The notes below the pieces were generated by a model that saw nothing but the letters and a program-made list of their open reading frames with translations, made no database searches and was not told the DNA's origin. Both the position numbers and the translations under genes were made by a program. 9,693 nt of DNA from Deltaproteobacteria bacterium (GTDB lineage Bacteria; Myxococcota; B64-G9), in the NCBI GenBank assembly GCA_003647095.1, contig QMME01000129.1:1-9693 (forward strand). Reading direction: 5' to 3'. Positions 5,350 through 9,693 of this stretch are shown here, in pieces (position 1 is the first letter of the stretch; each line of letters starts with the position of its first letter).

Positions 5350-6908
5350 AACGCGCATTCCACCAGCTGCGCCTGTCCTTCCTGCTGTCAGGATTCGGTC
5401 TGCTGCTGGTGCTGCTGCCGGTGGGGTTTCTGTTGCTGGGATCATTGGCCACGCGGGAGCCGCAGGCTGTACCCAAGTGGCTGCTGTCCAGCGGCTCGCT
5501 GGAGCTGCTACTGCGCAGCTTGCTGGTGGCAGGGGCCACTTCGCTGTTGTCGTTGCTGCTGGGAGTACCCCTGGCGCTATGGTGGGTCGCCGGGCACAAG
5601 CGTAGATGGGCCCGGCTGTTGCTGGGGCTGCACCTGTTGCCGCTCAGCCTGCCGCCCTACACCGTGGCACTGGGGTTCGCCCAGCTGCTGGGCCGGCTGG
5701 CACCGGGAGCCGGCGCCGGCTTCTTCTACGGCCCCGGGGGATTGACGCTGGTGATGACCATCTGCCTCAGTCCGCTGGTGACCCTGCTGGTGGCCGCCTT
5801 TGCCGCGCGTCTCGACGGCGCCGCCCTGGAAGCGGCCGCACTTTCTCGCGCGCCGGCGCCGGTGTTGCTGCGCATCGTTCTGCCCGCCTTGCTGCCCGCG
5901 GCGGCCCTGGCGGCCCTGGTGGTGTTCGTGCTGACCCTGGGAGAGGTGGCCGTGCCCCAGCTGCTGCGAACCCCCAGCTGGGCGGTAACCGTGTTTTCCC
6001 GGTTGGCCGATCTCAGCTACGCTCCCGCTCAGGCAACGCTGCGATGCCTGCCCCTGCTGTTCATCGCCGCCCTGGTAGCGGCAGCCTGCCAGCATATCGA
6101 CCGGCGAGCGCGGGGCAGCCTCGGTCTCCGCGTCCGTCGGATCGCACCGGCTCTGCTGCCTAGCGGACTGCTGTGGGCCGGCCGGCTTCTGGCGGTGCTG
6201 CTGGCCCTGGCCACCGTGCTGTCGCTGGCAACGCTGGCGACAAACGGCATTGCCGGTCCGGGCGGAGGCCTGGGGGCGCTGGCCGCCTCGTTGCCCGCAC
6301 TGGCCAATAGTCTCACCTATGCAACCACTGCCGCCCTGGTGATGCTCGTCGTGGCCGCCCCGCTGGGCTTCTACTGGTCGCACAGCCGGGCTCCCGCTAC
6401 CCTGGCAACCCTTCCCCTGCTGCTGGGGCTGGTGTTGCCCGGAGTGGTGCTGGCGCTGGGACTGGTCATCCAGTGGAACCGGCCAGCCACCAGCTGGCTC
6501 TACGGGGGAACCACGGTGGCCGTGCTGGGGCTGGTAGGACACTACCTCTACCTGCCCTTGCGGGCTGCCAAGCTGGGCTTCGACAGGTTTCCCCGGGCCT
6601 GGATAGACGCCGCCCGGTTGCCGGGACGTGGTCCCTGGCAGCGGCTGCGCACCATCTACCTGCCGCTTTCCCGCCGGGTACTGCTGACAGCCGGCCTGCT
6701 GGGGCTGTTGCTGGGGTTGCGGGACGTCGATACCCTGATAGTGCTCTATCCTCCCGGAGGACAGACGCTCACCATTCGCACGCTTACCCTGGAGGCCAAT
6801 TCACCGGCGGGACTCACTGCGGCGGCGGCCCTGCTGCAGGTGGGAACGACGGCGACGTTGTTGTGGCTGCTGGCCCACCTGCGGGGTATCATGGAGGGCA
6901 GGAAATGA
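5346..6908 (+). CDS. Two-domain ABC permease, iron(III)/FbpB type
   Basis: This encodes 520 residues of very hydrophobic protein with about 12 transmembrane segments. It is a head-to-tail fusion of two permease domains, as in FbpB/SfuB. The first domain carries the cytoplasmic EAA loop at 162-180 (EAAALSRAPAPVLLRIVLP; the usual Gly at position 7 is Arg and the loop is one residue short). The second carries it at 421-440 (DAARLPGRGPWQRLRTIYLP), which fits the consensus EAA-x3-G-x9-I-x-LP apart from its first residue. These loops dock on the ATPase. The start is TTG 5346, overlapping the previous stop (TTGA); it has no recognisable Shine-Dalgarno, so translation probably depends on ribosomes finishing the upstream gene. 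The next ATG is far inside, and MKRAFHQLRLSFLLSGF makes a normal basic-then-hydrophobic N-terminus. The substrate is set by the binding protein upstream. Confidence 0.9.
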   Translation: MKRAFHQLRLSFLLSGFGLLLVLLPVGFLLLGSLATREPQAVPKWLLSSGSLELLLRSLLVAGATSLLSLLLGVPLALWWVAGHKRRWARLLLGLHLLPLSLPPYTVALGFAQLLGRLAPGAGAGFFYGPGGLTLVMTICLSPLVTLLVAAFAARLDGAALEAAALSRAPAPVLLRIVLPALLPAAALAALVVFVLTLGEVAVPQLLRTPSWAVTVFSRLADLSYAPAQATLRCLPLLFIAALVAAACQHIDRRARGSLGLRVRRIAPALLPSGLLWAGRLLAVLLALATVLSLATLATNGIAGPGGGLGALAASLPALANSLTYATTAALVMLVVAAPLGFYWSHSRAPATLATLPLLLGLVLPGVVLALGLVIQWNRPATSWLYGGTTVAVLGLVGHYLYLPLRAAKLGFDRFPRAWIDAARLPGRGPWQRLRTIYLPLSRRVLLTAGLLGLLLGLRDVDTLIVLYPPGGQTLTIRTLTLEANSPAGLTAAAALLQVGTTATLLWLLAHLRGIMEGRK

Positions 6909-7648
6909 GCATTCGCCTGGAGAAGCTGGAGATCGCCGCCGGTGGCCGCAAGTTGCTCGGTTCGCTGGATCTGTCCTTTGCCGCCGCCAGCCGCACCGCC
7001 ATCCTGGGCGTCTCGGGAACCGGTAAGACCACGCTGCTGAGAACCATTGCCGGACTGCAAGTGGCGGCTTCCGGGCGGGTATGGATAGACGATCAACTGG
7101 TCACGGATGGAGCCCGTGTGCCCGTGGCCCCCCACCGGCGCGGCCTGGCCATGGTGTTTCAGGACCTGGGCCTGTGGCCGCACCTGACCATCAGCGAGCA
7201 CCTGCGCTTTGCCGCCGGCCCGCAAACACCGGCCGGCTGGCTCCAGGAACTGGTGACGGTGGTCGGCCTGGATGGTCTGCAGAAGCGACGTCCGGCCTCG
7301 CTTTCCGGGGGCGAGCAGCAGCGTCTGGCGTTGATCCGGGCGCTGGCTTCCCGGCCCCGGCGGCTGCTGCTCGACGAGCCCTTCACCTCCCTGGACCTGG
7401 TGCTGCGGCAGGGACTGTGCGAGCTGGTTGACGAACTGCAACGGCGCTACGGCTTCACCCTGCTGCTGGTCACCCATGATCCGCTCGAGGCATTGCGCCT
7501 GGCCGAACGGGTCATCCTGCTCGGTCCGGGGGAGATCCTCTGGGACGGTCCTGCCGGGGAGTTCCGCTCTGCTCAAACGGAGCAGCTGGCCGATCTCAAC
7601 CGGGCCCTGGAACGCTGGACGGCGCCGGTGATGTCGGGGCGCAGGTAG
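6905..7648 (+). CDS. ABC transporter ATP-binding protein, short form
   Basis: This encodes 247 residues with all nucleotide-binding motifs in order: Walker A GVSGTGKT (35-42), Q-loop VFQDLGLWP (Q86), signature LSGGEQQR (133-140), Walker B RLLLDEP (153-159), D-loop SLD (162-164) and H-loop His191 (VTHDPLEAL). ATP hydrolysis by the dimer powers the permease. The start ATG 6905 overlaps the permease stop (ATGA) and has GGAGGG (6893-6898) six bases upstream; the frame stays open far into the permease, but that extension is a shadow. The protein ends soon after the ATPase core, lacking the C-terminal TOBE/regulatory domain (about 100 residues) usual in FbpC and PotA. It is the last gene of the operon, 60 bases from the convergent channel fragment. 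Confidence 0.93.
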   Translation: MSIRLEKLEIAAGGRKLLGSLDLSFAAASRTAILGVSGTGKTTLLRTIAGLQVAASGRVWIDDQLVTDGARVPVAPHRRGLAMVFQDLGLWPHLTISEHLRFAAGPQTPAGWLQELVTVVGLDGLQKRRPASLSGGEQQRLALIRALASRPRRLLLDEPFTSLDLVLRQGLCELVDELQRRYGFTLLLVTHDPLEALRLAERVILLGPGEILWDGPAGEFRSAQTEQLADLNRALERWTAPVMSGRR

Positions 7649-7708
7649 TCCGCATTCGACCGTCACTTCGACCCCCACCCTCCCTCTGCGTCCCCGGATC
7701 TTCCGGTT

Positions 7709-8170
7709 TCAGTTCAGGCTTCCGGGCAGGGAACGTGCCAGGAAGATGAGGTAATCGCCCTTTTCGACCTTCTCCTGCAGGGGGGGATTGACCAGCACCC
7801 GCGGTTTGTCCCCTTTCGACCCGGATCGCTCCAGGGAAATGAACAAGGCGTCATGCTCCCCCTTGATCCGCTGCATGACCCAGCCCACATCTTTTCCGAA
7901 CCATTCTACAGGGGCCGGAGCCTTGTAGATGTTGTTGCCCAGGTCGGAGGTGAGCAACTCGTCCAGGACAGCAACGACACCGCGATTACGGGAAGCCGTG
8001 GCCAGGATCTTGCCGGCATACTCGTCGGGCACCACGATCTCCTCCACCCCGGCCAAGCTCAGGTGCGTTTGGTTCTCCCGGTGCAACAGTTCCACGCAGG
8101 TGAAGATGTCCTGGTTGAGTCTCTCGATGGTCAAGGCCGCCAAAACGGTGCGGGCATCGCGACGGCGCAC
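7709..8170 (-). pseudogene. K+-channel-type RCK/TrkA C-terminal fragment (5' end missing)
   Basis: About 153 residues are readable. They match the end of prokaryotic K+-channel proteins with an RCK (TrkA-N plus TrkA-C) module: DARTVLAALTIERLN, TCVELLHRENQTHLSLAGVE, EIVVPDEYAGKILATAS, RGVVAVLDELLTS (second half of TrkA-N), then WFGKDVGWVMQRIKGEHDAL and VNPPLQEKVEKGDYLIFLA (TrkA-C). The pore helices, the selectivity filter and the dinucleotide-binding GxGxxG half are absent. The only start near the 5' end is a GTG at 8170 without a ribosome site. Upstream of about 8171 the frame becomes unlike the family and stops at 8213-8215. An intact gene would need roughly 200 more residues. It therefore looks like a broken gene, perhaps through rearrangement or an assembly join, and is unlikely to make a functional channel. 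Confidence 0.75.
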
Positions 8171-8175
8171 ATCCG

Positions 8176-8526
8176 GTGGCCCGGGCGTTTGCCATCCTGA
8201 ACAGCACCGCCATCACCAGCCAGAACCGCTGGCGCATCGTCTATGATCTCGACAACCTGCAGGTGTTCTTCCGCACCGACCGCAGCCCCCGGGTAAAATC
8301 GCTCTCCCTGAGAACCTACACCGACTCCTGCCGGAAGCCAGCGCTGGCAGCAGACATGAATGCGAAGGTCGAGGGAGACATCGGCAACCTGCTCCGGCCG
8401 GTCACCCGCCAGGCCGAACTGAAACTTATCGAAGACAGCCTGGTACATTTGGCCGGCAAGCTGCCACCCGGCACCGGCCGGCAGTTGGTTGAGCACGCGT
8501 TGTCCTTCGGCTGCCGCGTCCCCTAG
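8176..8526 (+). pseudogene. Choloylglycine hydrolase/penicillin V acylase-like C-terminal fragment
   Basis: About 116 residues read on the plus strand and end at TAG 8524-8526. They match the last third of linear amide C-N hydrolases (Ntn-hydrolase family): VARAFAILNSTAITSQNRWR, IVYDLDNLQVFFRT (the family strand where the product meets the substrate pocket), then KSLSLRTYTDSC and a helical tail. The nucleophilic N-terminal Cys and most of the catalytic core are missing, so this piece cannot be active alone. The GTG at 8176 has no ribosome site, and a stop lies at 8116-8118 in the same frame. Its 5' edge sits within about 15 bases of the 5' edge of the opposite-strand channel fragment. The family call rests on pattern recognition and is moderately sure; the truncation is clear. 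Confidence 0.6.
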
Positions 8527-8560
8527 CAGGTTGCGCCTGCAACCCCTGACTCCTCTTTTT
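8527..8560 (+). terminator. Weak rho-independent terminator candidate
   Basis: GGTTGC (8529-8534), loop GCCT, GCAACC (8539-8544), with outer CAGG/CCTG pairing possible if two bases bulge. A T-run (8556-8560) follows, but about 11 bases after the stem, so the fit is poor. It would serve the plus-strand hydrolase fragment. Confidence 0.3.
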
Positions 8561-8566
8561 CGGTTT

Positions 8567-9283
8567 TCAACGCCTGAGCGCCATCAGCAACCGCAGCACG
8601 TACCAGAACATGAGTGCCACGGCGGCGAACAACGCCAAGGCTGCGGCCACGTGCTGGTCGGTGCGGTAATGCTTCATCACCGCCGAGGTGTAATAGAGGA
8701 TGTAGCCACCGGCCAACCCGATCATGGCCAGGGAAAACCAGGTACCCAGTTCGAAGCCGAACAGCAAGGCACAGACGATGAGCCCCAGGGCCACGAAACC
8801 GCCGATGACCAGCACCCCGCGCATGAAGGAGAAATCCTTCTTGGTGATGAACACCGTTCCCGTCAGCCCGGCGAACAAGCACAAAGTGAGCACGGCGGCG
8901 GTGGGAATGACTTCGGGAGAAGTATAGTAGGCTGCCACGTACAGCAGGGGCAGGAAGATCACCGCCTCGGCCACGACATACAGGCCCAGGCCGGCATACT
9001 GCAGGCGCCGGGACCGGGCTGAACGGGCCCAGCGATCGGCGATGTAACCCACCAGCATGAACAACCCCAGCACCAGCAGCCAGCCGAAGCGGCTGGAGAG
9101 CATGTGGGTGACGAGCGGCAGCGTCATTTCCCTGAACGGCACCAGCAACAGGTACTCGATGGCCACGAAGGCCAGGATGGCTCCGGCCAGGTGCAGGTAG
9201 GTGCGACGAATGAAGGCGCTTCGCTCGCCGGCCGGAGCCAGGGCCACGGCGTATTCGGGAATGGCTGTCTGCATCCTCGACAT
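8567..9283 (-). CDS. Bax inhibitor-1/YccA-family membrane protein
   Basis: This encodes 238 residues. It has a hydrophilic N-terminus (about 30 residues) and seven hydrophobic segments near 33-48, 66-84, 99-118, 125-146, 156-175, 180-199 and 212-234. The family pattern TxxVFITKKDFSFMRG (143-156) identifies it, as do the seven-helix layout and length. Bacterial relatives include YetJ (a pH-sensitive Ca2+ leak) and YccA (which interacts with FtsH). The start is ATG 9283 because AAGGAGG at 9289-9295 (minus strand) lies five bases upstream; ATG 9274 is too far and longer starts lie beyond the ribosome site. The DT that most members carry after helix 6 reads YT here (LYYTS), and the usual YLDI of helix 7 reads LFAA. 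The Asp pair that gates YetJ therefore appears to be absent, which suggests a divergent subfamily. It lies downstream of another minus-strand frame. Confidence 0.85.
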   Translation of the reverse strand: MSRMQTAIPEYAVALAPAGERSAFIRRTYLHLAGAILAFVAIEYLLLVPFREMTLPLVTHMLSSRFGWLLVLGLFMLVGYIADRWARSARSRRLQYAGLGLYVVAEAVIFLPLLYVAAYYTSPEVIPTAAVLTLCLFAGLTGTVFITKKDFSFMRGVLVIGGFVALGLIVCALLFGFELGTWFSLAMIGLAGGYILYYTSAVMKHYRTDQHVAAALALFAAVALMFWYVLRLLMALRR

Positions 9284-9342
9284 GGAAACCTCCTTGTCCT
9301 CAGGTCGCCGCCAGCATACCTCGCCGCTGCACGGTAAACAAG

Positions 9343-9693
9343 TCACCACCTGAGGGTCACGATGTCAGTAGGCGGTGGTAGTGGCGAGCTGGTGGAAGAA
9401 GGCCTCTGGGAAGCGGGCAGGTAGTCAGGACGGTCGGAACTCTTATTGCCTGGCTGCATCAGCACCTTTTTGCAGGAGTGATAGTTCACACCGCCTGTCA
9501 CAGCAGAGACCGCCTGAATGACTGCCGGCAAGTACAGGAGAATCATGGCGGCACTGGGAGTGTGTTTCGTGGGGGTACAGGTTGACTCGGGAAAGTCTCC
9601 CCCGCAGGCCAGTCCTTCGGCAAGACCCCTCATCCCTTCGACCCATATCCATGCCGCCGTGGTCAGCCCGACCTCGCTGATGGTTATGACCGC
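9343..9693 (-). CDS. Unrecognised protein, C-terminal part (5' end beyond window)
   Basis: The frame is open from the right edge and ends at TGA 9343-9345, giving about 116 residues. I do not recognise it. The first part (VITISEVGLTTAAWIWVEG) is G/C-rich at third codon positions, as real genes here are. A hydrophobic stretch follows (AAMILLYLPAVIQAVSAVTGG), possibly a membrane segment, then a Ser/Pro-rich tail (SSTSSPLPPPTD). An internal ATG at 9633 has no good ribosome site, so translation more likely comes from outside the window. It ends 59 bases before the Bax-inhibitor start on the same strand, so the two could share a transcript, although the BI-1 gene has its own strong ribosome site. 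Confidence 0.4.
   Translation of the reverse strand, partial: AVITISEVGLTTAAWIWVEGMRGLAEGLACGGDFPESTCTPTKHTPSAAMILLYLPAVIQAVSAVTGGVNYHSCKKVLMQPGNKSSDRPDYLPASQRPSSTSSPLPPPTDIVTLRW

Noticed and set aside
4276..5445. Minus-strand open frame of 389 residues opposite the binding protein.
   Set aside because: It is a Gly/His/Gln-rich shadow of a gene with a full set of family motifs on the plus strand, and has no ribosome site.
5577..6542. Minus-strand Gln/His-rich open frame of 321 residues opposite the permease.
   Set aside because: Gln/His-rich text arises from reading Leu/Val-rich codons backwards. The plus-strand permease has EAA loops and helices.
6473..6904. Possible long N-terminal extension of the ATPase.
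   Set aside because: It lies wholly within the permease coding region in another frame; ATG 6905 has a ribosome site and gives the normal ATPase N-terminus.
7694..7706. Small hairpin CCGGA-TCT-TCCGG between the ABC operon and the channel fragment.
   Set aside because: The stem is only five pairs and is followed by three T bases, too weak to call a terminator on either strand.
8131..8496. Minus-strand open frame opposite the hydrolase fragment, which might have extended the channel gene.
   Set aside because: It is in a different frame from the channel fragment and shows no helices, pore or nucleotide-binding motif.
8489..9022. Plus-strand frame rich in Gln, His and Glu opposite the BI-1 gene.
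   Set aside because: It is an antisense shadow of a seven-helix membrane protein with a clear start.
1..9693. CRISPR arrays, tRNA/rRNA genes, transposases, integrases, toxin-antitoxin pairs.
   Set aside because: I found no regularly spaced repeats, no cloverleaf-type sequence and no protein with the relevant motifs on either strand.

Overview
The window is GC-rich (low-to-mid 60s percent by eye) bacterial chromosome. Two lipoprotein signal peptides (Cys-box), good Shine-Dalgarno sites and an envelope-oriented gene set suggest a Gram-negative organism. The cysteine-rich lipoproteins with a CGNGVC…NCPxDC motif and Kazal-like modules, together with a small 2[4Fe-4S] ferredoxin and a two-domain iron-type ABC permease, resemble what is found in deltaproteobacterial lineages (Myxococcota/Desulfobacterota and relatives). 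That placement is an inference from protein style only; no rRNA or other phylogenetic marker is present.

Layout. (1) 1-123: the last 40 residues of an OmpR-type response regulator, entering from the left edge. (2) 226-1686, minus: a 486-residue lipoprotein with 71 cysteines, built from a duplicated CCG-containing module and Kazal-like units. (3) 1687-2567: a degraded-looking stretch holding its upstream region, a possible C-terminal gene remnant (minus, about 1797-2075) and a small cysteine-containing lipoprotein gene (plus, 2168-2534) whose signal-peptide half and CGNGVC half lie in different frames. (4) 2568-3483, minus: a two-gene unit of an unrecognised five-helix membrane protein overlapping a ferredoxin. 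(5) 3572-7648, plus: a promoter followed by a tight four-gene operon (secreted jelly-roll/DUF1080-like protein, substrate-binding lipoprotein, two-domain permease, ATPase) in which each gene overlaps the next by four bases. (6) 7709-8526: two 3' gene fragments, a K+-channel RCK/TrkA domain on minus and a choloylglycine-hydrolase-like domain on plus, meeting head to head near 8160-8176; both lack their 5' parts. (7) 8567-9693, minus: a Bax-inhibitor-1 family membrane protein preceded by the 3' part of an unrecognised gene that runs off the right edge.

How the genes work together. The clearest functional unit is the plus-strand ABC importer. The lipoprotein should capture a ligand in the periplasm, the fused permease should carry it across the inner membrane, and the ATPase should power transport. 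The co-translated secreted jelly-roll protein may bind or process something at the cell surface, but the sequence does not say what. The membrane-protein/ferredoxin pair looks like a small electron-transfer module of unknown role, divergent from the ABC operon and possibly sharing its regulatory region. No CRISPR array, tRNA, rRNA, transposase or integrase was found. The most unusual items are the very cysteine-rich lipoprotein, the split CGNGVC lipoprotein, the membrane-protein/ferredoxin pair and the double-truncation junction.
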